Source: Ideonella livida
GTDB taxonomy: Bacteria > Pseudomonadota > Gammaproteobacteria > Burkholderiales > Burkholderiaceae_C
Length of the DNA: 64,000 bases
Reading direction: 5' to 3'
Assembly: GCF_010499455.1 (NCBI RefSeq)
Contig: NZ_JAAGOH010000018.1
Span: forward strand, 1 to 64,000
Shown: positions 1-8,261 of the stretch, in pieces
How the letters are laid out: each line of letters opens with the position of its first letter
How positions within the stretch are numbered: the stretch's first letter is position 1
Translations under genes and position numbers: made by a program
Notes under the pieces: model-generated
Database searches by the model: none
What the model saw: the letters and a program-made list of their open reading frames with translations, nothing else
Told to the model about the DNA's origin: nothing

Positions 1-126
1 ACCTTCGGCCTGTTCGACATCAAGGGCGCCAGCATGACCCCCTCCTTCGGCACCCAGTCCACCGACGACGGCACCGCCAAGGTCACCAACTCCAAGTTCG
101 CCCTGCGTGTGAACTACACCTTCTAA
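1..126 (+). CDS. C-terminus of an outer-membrane beta-barrel protein (5' truncated by window)
   Basis: The first frame is open from base 1 to a TAA at 124-126 and gives the last 41 residues of a protein. It ends in LRVNYTF, with aromatic residues alternating with polar ones and a terminal Phe. A C-terminal Phe on a final beta-strand is the signal used by the BAM complex for outer-membrane barrels (porins, TonB-dependent receptors). The visible part cannot tell a porin from a receptor. A strong hairpin follows the stop, so the gene probably ends a transcription unit. Confidence 0.6.
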   Translation, partial: TFGLFDIKGASMTPSFGTQSTDDGTAKVTNSKFALRVNYTF

Positions 127-135
127 GGGGCCCGG

Positions 136-162
136 GCCGCCCCGGCTTATCGCCGGGGCGGC
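136..162 (+). terminator. Hairpin after the outer-membrane protein gene
   Basis: A perfect 11-bp stem (GCCGCCCCGGC with GCCGGGGCGGC) closes a 5-nt TTATC loop, ten bases after the stop codon. There is no T-run downstream, so it is either a weak intrinsic terminator or a 3'-end stabilising hairpin. The leftward gene ending at 147 also runs into it. Confidence 0.55.
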
Positions 163-455
163 GCATGGGGGTGGGCATGGGGGTGGGCATGGGGGTGGGC
201 ATGGGGGTGGGCATGGGGGTGGGCATGGGGCGGAGGCGCCGGCTCCAGCGGCGCCGAGCAGGACCCCACCAGACACCCGGACCACAACACCATCACCGTG
301 GCGCCGGTATCCAGGCTGCGGCGCGCTGTGCGCCGCAGGTCGGCCAGGCCCGGCCACACCGCCATGAAGCCCAGCGCGCCGAGCAGCACGGCCAGGCCCA
401 GGTGGCGGCGCCATCGGTAGGGTCGGTCGCCGGTCGAAGGCTTGGCATCCCTCAC
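147..455 (-). CDS. Small membrane protein with His-Pro-Ala repeat tail
   Basis: A 102-residue product with a basic N-terminus, two hydrophobic stretches (about residues 18-38 and 48-66), then a proline-rich linker and a tail in which His-Ala-His-Pro is repeated about five times. The GTG start is supported by AAGGAC about 8 bases upstream and by a plausible promoter behind it. The tail is coded by a 12-bp tandem repeat (164-230). No family is recognised. A histidine-rich tail suggests metal binding, and a His-rich COG0523 GTPase lies 1.2 kb away, but that link is inference. The ORF could also be chance coding over a minisatellite. Confidence 0.45.
   Translation of the reverse strand: MRDAKPSTGDRPYRWRRHLGLAVLLGALGFMAVWPGLADLRRTARRSLDTGATVMVLWSGCLVGSCSAPLEPAPPPHAHPHAHPHAHPHAHPHAHPHAPPRR
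164..230. repeat. 12-bp tandem repeat, five full copies plus a partial
   Basis: The unit CATGGGGGTGGG starts at 164, 176, 188, 200 and 212, with a partial copy from 224. The unit is a multiple of three, so copy-number change would keep any reading frame. On the minus strand it codes for the repeated His-Ala-His-Pro tail. Confidence 0.95.
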
Positions 456-488
456 TTCACAGTCCTTGACGGGTGTTCACAGGCCGTG

Positions 489-518
489 ATGGTAGTGCGA
501 ACCGTTACATATGTGCAA
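489..518 (-). promoter_or_regulatory. Candidate sigma-70 promoter for the small membrane protein
   Basis: On the minus strand TTGCAC (513-518) and TACCAT (489-494) are separated by 18 bases, followed about 34 bases later by the GTG start at 455. The match is moderate and made by eye. Confidence 0.3.
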
Positions 519-564
519 GTGGCACATTTACAAGGAAGTCACACGGGCCGGCGGGGCCGGCGTC

Positions 565-1602
565 TCATTCCGGCTGGAAACCCGCTGCCTTGAGCAGGGC
601 AGCGCCCTGCCCCACCTCGGCGGCGATGAAGCGGCGGAAGGCCTCGGGCGAGTCGATCACCGGGCTGATGCCCAGTTGGCTGAACTGGCCGCTGCGGGCC
701 AGGTCGGCCACGCTGGCGTTGATGGCGTCGTTGAGCGCCTTGACCACCGGCGCTGGCGTGGCCTGCGGCGCCCACACGCCGTACCAACTCACGTACTCAA
801 AGCCGGGCAGGCCGGCCTCGGCCACGGTGGGGATGTCGGGCGCCAGGCCGCTGCGCGCCTTGCTGGAGATGGCCACGGCCTTGACCTTGCCGGCCTTGGC
901 CAGGGGCAGCAGCGAGATCATCGAGTCCATCAGCAGGTGCACATGGCCGCCGGCCACGTCCGTCAGCGCGGGCTGGGTGCCCTTGTAGGGCACGTAGCTG
1001 AGCTTGAGCCGGGCCTTTTGCTCCAGCAGCAGGGTGGCCAGGTGGCTGGGGGCGCCGGCGGCGGGGATGGCCGCCGTCCAGCGATCGGGCTCCTGGCGGA
1101 TGCGGGGCAGCAGCTCGGTCAGTGTGGGGCGTTCGGTGTTGGGCGCCACCACCAGCAGCAGCGGCGCCTCGCCCACCCGGGCCACGGGCTGGAAGGCGGT
1201 TTGCGGGTCGTACGGCGGGTGCTTGAGCACGTTCTGCGCGTGCACATGGGTGGCAGCCGAGAACAGCAGGGTGTAGCCGTCGGCCGGCGCGGTTTGCACA
1301 AACTTGCCGCCCAGGGTGCCGCTGGCGCCGGCGCGGTTGTCCACCAGCACGTTCAGGCCCAGGCGCTTGCGCAGCTGGTCGGCCAGCAGGCGGGCGGCGT
1401 TGTCCACCCCGCCGCCGGCGGCAAAGGGCACGATGATCTGCAGGGTGCGGGCCTTGTCTGGAAAGGCCTGTGGCGCCGCGTGGGCGGCGGGAGCCAGCAC
1501 GGTGGCACCGGCGGCCGCAGCGGTGGCGGCCACCGTGGCGGCCAGGGCCTGGCGCCGGTTCAGGCCACGGGTGCCCAGCGGATCAAGGCGGCGGGAGGTC
1601 AT
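565..1602 (-). CDS. Bug-family (TctC-like) periplasmic solute-binding protein
   Basis: 345 residues. The ATG at 1602 follows AAGGAGA and opens a long N-region with an RR motif (LNRRQALA) and a hydrophobic Ala-rich stretch ending AHA-AP, so a Tat-type signal is likely. The mature part has the Bug signatures IIVPFAAGGGVD and VDNRAGASGTLGG. Bug proteins bind carboxylates, amino acids or amides in the periplasm. Few have a matching TctAB transporter, and none is seen here. It is the last gene of the hyuA-hyuB-GTPase operon, 22 bases after the GTPase gene, so its ligand may be the substrate of the HyuAB enzyme. Confidence 0.9.
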   Translation of the reverse strand: MTSRRLDPLGTRGLNRRQALAATVAATAAAAGATVLAPAAHAAPQAFPDKARTLQIIVPFAAGGGVDNAARLLADQLRKRLGLNVLVDNRAGASGTLGGKFVQTAPADGYTLLFSAATHVHAQNVLKHPPYDPQTAFQPVARVGEAPLLLVVAPNTERPTLTELLPRIRQEPDRWTAAIPAAGAPSHLATLLLEQKARLKLSYVPYKGTQPALTDVAGGHVHLLMDSMISLLPLAKAGKVKAVAISSKARSGLAPDIPTVAEAGLPGFEYVSWYGVWAPQATPAPVVKALNDAINASVADLARSGQFSQLGISPVIDSPEAFRRFIAAEVGQGAALLKAAGFQPE

Positions 1603-1624
1603 GGGGTGTCTCCTTCTTTGGGGG

Positions 1625-2794
1625 TCATGATGCCTGCGGCCCGGTGGGCCCAGGCTCGGAAGAATCGGAAATGGCAAGTCGTTCCGCCGGCGCGGCGGAA
1701 CGGGCACGGTGGCGGGTGAGCAGGCGCAGCGTGAATTCCACGTCTTCACGCGCCACGCCGCGGGTGATGAAGACCAGCCGGGTACGGTGGTCGGCCCCCG
1801 GCCAGGCGGGCAGCGTGTGGGGCGGGTGGATGAGGTGCTGCACGCCGTGCACCACCACCGGGCCGGGTTGACCCTGCACCGCCACCAGGCCCTTGAAGCG
1901 CAGCAGGTCGGGCCCGCGCAGGCGCTGCAGCAAGTCCAGCCAGGACTGAAAACGGTCCCACGGCAGGGGCTCGTCCAGGGTCAGCGAGAAGGACTGGATG
2001 CCGCTGTCGTGGACGGCGTGGTCATGGTCGTGTGCGGCGTCATCCTCGCCGGGGCCATGGGTGCAGACGGCGTGGGCGCCCCCCCTGCCCGGCTCGCCTT
2101 GCGCCTCAAGGGCATCACCAGCGGCGCAGGCCGCACAGGGGGTGTTCAAACGCGGCTGCCAGGGCCCGTCGCCCAGCAGCAGCTCGGCCGCCAGCGCCCC
2201 ATGGCGGGCCACGCGCAGCGGCGCGCGGGGGTTGAGCTGGCGCAGCGTGGCACGCAGCGCGGCCTGGGTGGGCGCGTCGGCCAGGTCGGTTTTGGTCAGC
2301 ACCAGGCGGTCGGCCAGGGCCACCTGCTCCAGGGCCACCGGGTGCGCGGCCAGGGTGGCGGCGCCGTTGACCGCGTCCACCGTGGTGATGAGGCGCTCCA
2401 GGTGGAAGTGGGCGCGCAAGCCCTCGTCGGCCATCAGCGTGTGCAGGATGGGTGCGGGGTTGGCCAGGCCGGTGGTTTCAATCAGCACGCGGTCCACGCC
2501 CCAGGCGGGGTCTTGGGCACGGCGCGCCTGCAGGCGCTGCAAGGTGGCCTGCAGGTCACCCCGCACGGTGCAGCACACGCAGCCGTTGGACAGCAGCACC
2601 AGCTCGTCCTGGCTGTGGTCCAGCAGTTCGTGGTCCAGGCCCACGGCGCCAAACTCGTTGATGACCACCGCCGTGCGCGCCAGCGCGGGTTGGCGCAGCA
2701 ACTGCGCCAGCAGCGTGGTCTTGCCACTGCCCAAAAAGCCGGTGAGCACGGTGACAGGGCAGGTGTCAGCCGGCGGGGAGGTGAACTCAGCCAT
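1625..2794 (-). CDS. COG0523 (CobW/P47K-type) G3E GTPase metallochaperone
   Basis: 389 residues. Walker A GFLGSGKTT lies at residues 19-27 and the conserved metal-binding GCVCC at 71-75, followed by the family motifs ETTGLANP and LTKTDLAD. A His/Asp-rich insert (HDHDHAVHD) lies in the second half, before the CobW C-terminal domain. COG0523 proteins deliver or insert metals such as Zn, Co or Fe in a GTP-dependent way. The start overlaps the end of the upstream small gene by 8 bp, so the two are translationally coupled. The context suggests service to the HyuAB metalloenzyme, which is inference. ATG 2794 is chosen because it directly precedes the GTPase fold. Confidence 0.9.
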   Translation of the reverse strand: MAEFTSPPADTCPVTVLTGFLGSGKTTLLAQLLRQPALARTAVVINEFGAVGLDHELLDHSQDELVLLSNGCVCCTVRGDLQATLQRLQARRAQDPAWGVDRVLIETTGLANPAPILHTLMADEGLRAHFHLERLITTVDAVNGAATLAAHPVALEQVALADRLVLTKTDLADAPTQAALRATLRQLNPRAPLRVARHGALAAELLLGDGPWQPRLNTPCAACAAGDALEAQGEPGRGGAHAVCTHGPGEDDAAHDHDHAVHDSGIQSFSLTLDEPLPWDRFQSWLDLLQRLRGPDLLRFKGLVAVQGQPGPVVVHGVQHLIHPPHTLPAWPGADHRTRLVFITRGVAREDVEFTLRLLTRHRARSAAPAERLAISDSSEPGPTGPQAS

Positions 2795-3221
2795 GCAGCC
2801 TCGCGAACGAGCGCAGGGTCTGGCCCAGGCGGGCCAGGGTGAAGGGCAGCAGGTCGGCGGGGGCGCCCTCACCGGCCAGCGCCCGGCCCTGCTGCAGCAC
2901 GCGATCCAGGGCCTCCAGCAACGCACTCACCCGCCACGCGCCGTCCTCGCGGGCGCCCTCGCGGCCGTGGCGCTGCAGCCAGGCGGCCAGGTCATCACGC
3001 CGCGCCTGCTCGGCCTGGCCGATGGCGTAGTCGATGATGTCCTGCTCAAAGTCGGCCAGCTGCAAGGTGACGCCGCCCACGCTGCAGGCGCAGGCGCTGC
3101 CCAGCGAGACATGCTGGCCGGCCAGGCGGCTCCACAGCTCTGCCAGCTCGTTCAGGTCAGCCTGCCAGGCCTCGGCCTGGGCAGCGGTCGTCACCACGGG
3201 GGCGGGGGCGTGCGGCGCCAT
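2787..3221 (-). CDS. Uncharacterised 144-residue protein coupled to the COG0523 GTPase
   Basis: The product is soluble and helical, without signal or membrane segments. It has a Cys-Ala-Cys cluster near residue 45 (SACACSVGG) followed by an acidic stretch (DFEQDIIDYA). It lies 13 bases after hyuB and overlaps the GTPase start by 8 bp, so it is firmly inside the operon. I do not recognise a family. A small subunit or metal-site assembly factor for the HyuAB enzyme is an attractive guess, because ATP-dependent acetophenone and acetone carboxylases have small extra subunits. Nothing in the sequence proves it. Confidence 0.7.
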   Translation of the reverse strand: MAPHAPAPVVTTAAQAEAWQADLNELAELWSRLAGQHVSLGSACACSVGGVTLQLADFEQDIIDYAIGQAEQARRDDLAAWLQRHGREGAREDGAWRVSALLEALDRVLQQGRALAGEGAPADLLPFTLARLGQTLRSFARLHG

Positions 3222-3234
3222 GCTGCGGTGCCCC

Positions 3235-5055
3235 TCAGGCGGCGACGTGCCGCAGGGTGGCGGTGCGGTCGGCGTCCACCTGGCCGCCGGCGGTGAGCGC
3301 CACGCGGTAGACCTGCTCGGCCTGCTCGGCGCTCACATAGCCCTCGCGCACATCGGCGGCCACGCGGGCGGGGTCGCGCTCCTCAGGCCGGCCAAAACCG
3401 CCGCCGCCGCCGCTGAGCATCTTGTAGGCGTCGCCGCGCTCCAGGCGCACGTTGAACACCTTGGCGTTGGGCAGGCTCTCGTCCCACACGCCGCGCTTGC
3501 GGATGGCCATGCCGTTGCCGGCGGCGTCGTGCCCGCCGTGGATGCCCCAGGGCTTGCAGTGCACCCGGTCAATGCGGGTGGTGACCGAGAAGGGCGAGAG
3601 CGCCTGCACCACCATCTCGGCGCCCAGGCCGCCGCGCTGGCGGCCGGCGCCGCCGCTGTCGGTGCGCAGGCGGTAGCTTTCCACCAGGATGGGGTACTTG
3701 GCCTCCAGCTGCTCTGACGGGCTGTTGTGGGTGTCGCCGTCGTTGATGCAGACGGTGGCCGACACGCCATCCTCGTTGTGCTTGGCACCCCAGCCGCCGC
3801 CCAGCGGGCCAATGCCCACGATGAACAGCTTGCCGTCGGCCGGCGAAATGCCGTGGATGTTGGGGAACACCAGGTCGGCATGGTGGCCGGCAATGGCGCG
3901 CTGCGGGATGGCCGGCGCCAGCGCCTTGAAGATGGTGTCGATCACCGTCATCGGGAAGGTCATCCACACCCGCATCGGGAAGGGCCGCTCGGCGCTCACC
4001 ACCGTGCCCATGGGCATGATGACCTTGAGCGGGCGGAAGCTCCCGTCATTGACCGGGTAGTCGGTGGGCGTGGTCAGGCACTTGTAGGCCACCTGGGCGC
4101 AGGCAATGCCGGTGGTGAAGCCCGAGTTGTAAAAGCCCCGCACCTGGCGGCTGACGTCAGAGAGGTCAATCTCCATCTCGTCGCCCGTGACCGTGACCTT
4201 CACGCGGATGGGCACGCGCTTGCCCACCTCCAGGCCGTCGTCGTCCATGAAGGATTCGGCCTCGTACACGCCGTCGGGAATGGTGACGGTATTGGCCCGG
4301 GCCAGCGCCTCGGAGTGGTCCATGATCTGGGCGATGGCGCCTTGCACCGCCGGCCAGCCATAGCGCTGCACCAGCTCCAGGTAGCGGCGCTCACCGGTGG
4401 TGATGGCGGTGATCTGGGCGCGCAGGTCGCCCAGCGCCCGCTCAGGCAGGCGCACGTTCATGGCAATGATGTCCACCAGGTCCTGGTTCACCACCTCCCC
4501 GCGCCGGTACTTGACGATGGGGATCTGGATGCCCTCGGAGTAGATGTCGGTGGTGATCTGGCCCAGCGTGCCGCCCACGTCCAGCCAGTGCGCCATGCAG
4601 CAGGTGAAGCCGATCAGCTGCCCCTCATGGAACACCGGCTGGGTGAAGGTGAAGTGGTTGAGGTGGCTGCCGGTGGTGTAGGCGTCGTTGGTGACCAGGA
4701 TGTCGCCGGGGTGGATGTTGTCCAGCCCGAAGTGGCGAATCTTGGCCTTGACCGTCTCGCTCATGCCGCGGATGAACATGGGCAGGCCCAGGCCGATGGA
4801 GATGGTGTCGCCCTCGGCGGTGAACAGGCCCACGGTGAAGTCCAGCGCCTCATAGATGATGAGGTTGTAGGCCGTGCGCATGAGGTTGGTCTTCATCTCC
4901 TCGGTGACGGCGATCAGGCCGTTGCGCACGATCTCCACGGTCACGGCGTCCACGCCGTAGGCATGGGCCGGCGCGGGGGCGGTGACGGTGCGGTACACCG
5001 CGGTTGAAGCCGAGGTGGCGGAAGTGGCGGAAGGGGGGTTGGTGGCGTGGCTCAC
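3235..5055 (-). CDS. hyuB: HyuB-type subunit of hydantoinase/oxoprolinase/acetone carboxylase family
   Basis: 606 residues, normal for HyuB. It opens with a low-complexity Ser/Thr/Ala lead, then the HyuB core (VTVEIVRNGLIAVTEEM, FTAEGD, GDILVTNDAY) and a glycine-rich C-terminal region ending in a GGGGG-F-G-R-P-E-E motif. The GTG start at 5055 overlaps the hyuA stop as GTGA, which fixes the start by coupling. HyuAB enzymes hydrolyse or carboxylate cyclic amides, hydantoins or ketones using ATP through HyuA. The true substrate cannot be read from sequence. Confidence 0.88.
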   Translation of the reverse strand: MSHATNPPSATSATSASTAVYRTVTAPAPAHAYGVDAVTVEIVRNGLIAVTEEMKTNLMRTAYNLIIYEALDFTVGLFTAEGDTISIGLGLPMFIRGMSETVKAKIRHFGLDNIHPGDILVTNDAYTTGSHLNHFTFTQPVFHEGQLIGFTCCMAHWLDVGGTLGQITTDIYSEGIQIPIVKYRRGEVVNQDLVDIIAMNVRLPERALGDLRAQITAITTGERRYLELVQRYGWPAVQGAIAQIMDHSEALARANTVTIPDGVYEAESFMDDDGLEVGKRVPIRVKVTVTGDEMEIDLSDVSRQVRGFYNSGFTTGIACAQVAYKCLTTPTDYPVNDGSFRPLKVIMPMGTVVSAERPFPMRVWMTFPMTVIDTIFKALAPAIPQRAIAGHHADLVFPNIHGISPADGKLFIVGIGPLGGGWGAKHNEDGVSATVCINDGDTHNSPSEQLEAKYPILVESYRLRTDSGGAGRQRGGLGAEMVVQALSPFSVTTRIDRVHCKPWGIHGGHDAAGNGMAIRKRGVWDESLPNAKVFNVRLERGDAYKMLSGGGGGFGRPEERDPARVAADVREGYVSAEQAEQVYRVALTAGGQVDADRTATLRHVAA

Positions 5056-7145
5056 AGCTCGCTCCCGATGTCGATTTGCAGGTTGCCGCAGGCGTCCACG
5101 GTGGCCGTGTCGCCGGGTTGGATGACGGTGGTGGAGGCGTGCTCCTCCACCAGCGCGGGGCCGCTGATGACGTTGCCGGCCTGCAGCAGGGCGCGGCGCC
5201 ACACCGGGGTGGGCACGTAATCGCCCGCGCTGCGGAAGTACACCGGCTTGGTGGCGCGCAGGGCATCGGCCGGCGGGGTGGCGCCGCCGGCGGGCACGCT
5301 GTGGCGCGGGGGCTTGCGCATCAGGCCGCGCACGGTCACGCGCAGGCTCACCAAGTCAGCCGGTTCACCCGGGGCTGCCGTGCCGTAGCGCACCTGGTGC
5401 ACCGCGTCAAAACGCTGCTTGATGCCGGCGCGGTCTTGCCGCTCAAAGAAGCCGGCGCCCAGCGACACACCTACGGCATGCTCCTGGCCCACATAGCGCA
5501 TGTCGGCGCCCCGCTCAATGACCACCGACTCGGGCACGATGGCCGACTGGGCCAGCGCGGCGCGGCCTTCAGCCTCCATCGCCGCGTAAAGGGCCTCGAT
5601 CTCGTCAAAAGACAGCTCATCGAGCTTGCGGAACACCGAGCGCACATAGTCGTAGCGCAGGTCGCCAAACAGCATGCCGTAGGCCGAGAAGTAACCCGGC
5701 GCATACGGAATGAGCACCTTGCGGATGCCCAGCTCGCGGGCAATGGCCGAGGCGTGCAGCGGCCCGGCGCCGCCGTACACCACCATGGTGAAGGCGCCGG
5801 CGTCCAGGCCGCGTTCGGTGGTCACGGCCTTGACGGCGTGCGACATGCTGGTGACGGCGATGCGCAAGATGCCGTCGGCCGCCTGCACCGGGCTCAGGCC
5901 CAGCGGCGCGGCAATGCGCTCATTCATGGCGGCCTGGGTGCCGGCCAGGTCCAGCGCCATCTCACCACCCAAAAAGTGCTCGGCATCCAGCCGGCCCAGC
6001 AGCAGGTTGGCGTCGGTCACGGTGGGTTCGGTGCCGCCACGGCCGTAGGCCACCGGGCCGGGCATCGATCCCGCGCTCTGCGGGCCCACCCGCAGCGCGT
6101 TGCCCACGGCCAAGCGGGCAATGGAGCCGCCGCCGGTGCCCACCTCGAAGATGTCGATCATCGGGATCTGGATGGGCAGGGCCTTCTCGTAGCCACCAAT
6201 CAGCGCGCTGCTGCTGGTGATGGGCTGGCCCTCGCTGATGAGGCCGGCCTTGGCGGTGGTGCCGCCCATGTCAAAGGCGATGGCATCGCCCAGGCCCAGC
6301 TGGGCGCAAATGGCCTGCGCGCCAATCACGCCCGAGGCCGGGCCGCTCTCCAGCATGCGCACACATTCCCGCCGGGCATGGGCCACCGGGAAGAGGCCGC
6401 CGGTGCTTTGCACAGCGTAGAAGTCGCCCTTGAAACCCTTGTCGCCCAGGTGGGTGACCAGCTCGCCCAGGTACTCCGACACCCGGGGACCCACATAGGC
6501 ATTGGCCGCGGCGGTGGAGACCCGTTCAAACTCGCGGTACTCCTGCGACAGCTCATGCGAGGCGGTGACGAACACGCCGGGCATCTCCTCCCGCACGATG
6601 TCACGCACCCGCACCTCGTGCGCGGCGTTGCGGTAGGCGTGCAGCAGCAGAATCGCCACCGCCTCCACGCCCTGGGCCTTCAGGCTGCGGGCCAGCTCGC
6701 GCACCCGGGCTTCATCCAGCTCGCGGTGCACGCTGCCGTCGGCGCGCAGGCGCTCGGGCACTTCAAAGCGCAGCGAGCGCGGGATCAGCGGCTCATGCTT
6801 GGAGAAGAACAGGTTATAGGCGTCAGGCCGGTTGACGCGGCCAATCTCGTAAATGTCGCGAAAGCCCTCGGTGATCAGCAGCGCGGTCTTGGCGCCGTTG
6901 CGCTCCAGCAGGGTGTTGATGGCGATGGTGGAGCCGTGCAGGAAGAGGTAGCCCTCATCCACCGGGGCGCCAGCGCCGTCCAGCGTGGCCTGGATGCCAT
7001 CGACCAAATGGCCGTGGGTGGACAAGGCCTTGCCAAAGCTCAGCTCGCCGCTGCGCTCGTCAAAGATGGCCAGGTCGGTGAAGGTGCCGCCAATGTCCAC
7101 GGCAATGCGCAGATGCCCGGCGGAGGGTTGTGATGGGTGTGACAC
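5052..7145 (-). CDS. hyuA: HyuA-type ATP-binding subunit of hydantoinase/oxoprolinase/acetone carboxylase family
   Basis: 697 residues, full length. The actin-like ATPase phosphate motif DIGGTFTDLA lies at residues 17-26, a second (DMGGTTAKAG) near 290, and an adenosine motif GTGGGSIA near 340. The first in-frame start is a GTG at 7145 without a clear Shine-Dalgarno, directly after an upstream in-frame stop, so the exact N-terminus is uncertain. The gene is 4-bp coupled to hyuB. The FAH-hydrolase gene lies 107 bases upstream, separated by a 12-bp tandem repeat. 5-oxoprolinase, N-methylhydantoinase and acetone-carboxylase-like roles all fit. Confidence 0.88.
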   Translation of the reverse strand: MSHPSQPSAGHLRIAVDIGGTFTDLAIFDERSGELSFGKALSTHGHLVDGIQATLDGAGAPVDEGYLFLHGSTIAINTLLERNGAKTALLITEGFRDIYEIGRVNRPDAYNLFFSKHEPLIPRSLRFEVPERLRADGSVHRELDEARVRELARSLKAQGVEAVAILLLHAYRNAAHEVRVRDIVREEMPGVFVTASHELSQEYREFERVSTAAANAYVGPRVSEYLGELVTHLGDKGFKGDFYAVQSTGGLFPVAHARRECVRMLESGPASGVIGAQAICAQLGLGDAIAFDMGGTTAKAGLISEGQPITSSSALIGGYEKALPIQIPMIDIFEVGTGGGSIARLAVGNALRVGPQSAGSMPGPVAYGRGGTEPTVTDANLLLGRLDAEHFLGGEMALDLAGTQAAMNERIAAPLGLSPVQAADGILRIAVTSMSHAVKAVTTERGLDAGAFTMVVYGGAGPLHASAIARELGIRKVLIPYAPGYFSAYGMLFGDLRYDYVRSVFRKLDELSFDEIEALYAAMEAEGRAALAQSAIVPESVVIERGADMRYVGQEHAVGVSLGAGFFERQDRAGIKQRFDAVHQVRYGTAAPGEPADLVSLRVTVRGLMRKPPRHSVPAGGATPPADALRATKPVYFRSAGDYVPTPVWRRALLQAGNVISGPALVEEHASTTVIQPGDTATVDACGNLQIDIGSEL

Positions 7146-7186
7146 GGAGGAGGTCCTGGGTCAGGGAAAGACAAAAGGGGCGTTGC

Positions 7187-7222
7187 GCCGGCCGTTCAGC
7201 CGGCCGTTCAGCCGGCCGTTCA
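7187..7222. repeat. 12-bp tandem repeat, three exact copies
   Basis: GCCGGCCGTTCA is repeated at 7187, 7199 and 7211 in the hyuA leader. Each copy contains a GCCGGC palindrome, so the transcript could fold into alternative small hairpins ahead of hyuA. Confidence 0.95.
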
Positions 7223-7252
7223 ACCGGTGAGCAGCCGGTGCGCCGCTGGGGT

Positions 7253-8125
7253 TCAGGCGCGTGGGCCCACCACGTTGTGCAGCGTGCCCACGCGGGTGAT
7301 GGACACCTCCACCACGTCACCGGGCTGCATGTAGAGCGGGGGTTCCCGCTTGTCGCCCACACCGCCCGGCGTGCCGGTGGCGATCACGTCGCCCGGCGAG
7401 AGCGGCGTGAACTGCGACAGGTAGGCCACGATGAAGGGCAGCGGGAAGATCAGGTCGGCCAGGCTGGCCTGCTGCATCACCGCGCCATTGAGGCGGGTGG
7501 TCAGCGTCAGGCTGTTCACGTCGCCCACCTCGTCGGCCGTCACCAGCGCGGGCCCAAAGGCGCCGGTGCCGGGGAAGTTCTTGCCCGGCGTCCACTGGTG
7601 GGTGTGGCGCTGGTAGTCACGCGCCGTGCCGTCGTTGAAGCAGGCGTAGCCGGCGATGTGGTCCCAGGCATCGGCCTCGGCAATGTCGCGCCCGCCCCGG
7701 CCGATCACCACCGCCAGCTCGCCCTCAAAGTCAAAACGCTCCGAGCGGCCCGGGTAGGCCAGCGGCGCGCCGTGGGCACCCAGCGAATCGGCAAAGCGCG
7801 CAAAGATGGCCGGGCGGTCGGCATCGGGGCGCTTCATCTCGGCCACATGGCTCTTGTAGTTCAGGCCCACGCAGAAGATCTTGCCCGGCCGGGGCAGCAC
7901 CGGCAGCAGGCTCAAACCCGCCAGGGGCAAGCTGCCGGCGCGGCCGGCCACATCCGCCGCCAGGGCCGGCAGCGCCTGGCCGGCCAGCACCGCGCCCAGG
8001 TCAGGAAAGCGCGCCGCAAAGCCCGGGCTGGGCAGGGTGAGGCAGGCGCCGGCATCGGCCACCTCGCCGTTCAGCAGCACGCCGTAGCCGGCTTGGCCCT
8101 GATGCACAAACGACAGCAGTTTCAT
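7253..8125 (-). CDS. Fumarylacetoacetate hydrolase (FAH) family protein
   Basis: 290 residues, the usual size for single-domain FAH enzymes. The start ATG 8125 follows GGAGA. Family motifs are present: GLNYKSH near residue 88, the metal-binding Glu pair in FEGELAVVIG (about E134 and E136), an Asp in FNDGTARD near 165, and the closing VIATGTPGGVG. Such enzymes hydrolyse, decarboxylate or isomerise beta-diketo or oxo-acids with Mg or Mn. It is the first gene of the leftward hyu operon and is divergent from a LysR gene, its likely regulator. The specific substrate is unknown. Confidence 0.88.
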   Translation of the reverse strand: MKLLSFVHQGQAGYGVLLNGEVADAGACLTLPSPGFAARFPDLGAVLAGQALPALAADVAGRAGSLPLAGLSLLPVLPRPGKIFCVGLNYKSHVAEMKRPDADRPAIFARFADSLGAHGAPLAYPGRSERFDFEGELAVVIGRGGRDIAEADAWDHIAGYACFNDGTARDYQRHTHQWTPGKNFPGTGAFGPALVTADEVGDVNSLTLTTRLNGAVMQQASLADLIFPLPFIVAYLSQFTPLSPGDVIATGTPGGVGDKREPPLYMQPGDVVEVSITRVGTLHNVVGPRA

Positions 8126-8227
8126 GGTTCTCGGTCTCCAAGGGGGTTCTCTGATCTGGCCGGTGGCCCAGCGATGAACCGCATTCTGGAAATCGCAGCC
8201 CCATGCGAGAAGAGCCATATCCAACAT

Positions 8228-8243
8228 TTCAGGCATGCCTGAA
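8228..8243. promoter_or_regulatory. 16-bp perfect palindrome, candidate LysR operator
   Basis: TTCAGGCATGCCTGAA is its own reverse complement. It lies in the divergent FAH/LysR intergenic region, 18 bases before the LysR start, where autorepressing LysR proteins bind. The assignment rests on position and symmetry. Confidence 0.6.
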
Positions 8244-8261
8244 TGCACATACCATGGCGCC

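Noticed and set aside
164-230. CRISPR-like array
   Set aside because: The 12-bp units are directly adjacent with no spacers, so this is a minisatellite. The same holds for 7187-7222 and 33459-33506.
5004-7133. 709-codon plus-strand frame opposite hyuA
   Set aside because: Low-complexity His/Gly/Ala product; hyuA on the other strand carries intact ATPase motifs.
3235-7145. Naming the HyuAB pair as acetone or acetophenone carboxylase
   Set aside because: The typical third subunit is not recognisable and substrate residues cannot be read. Family-level naming is safer.
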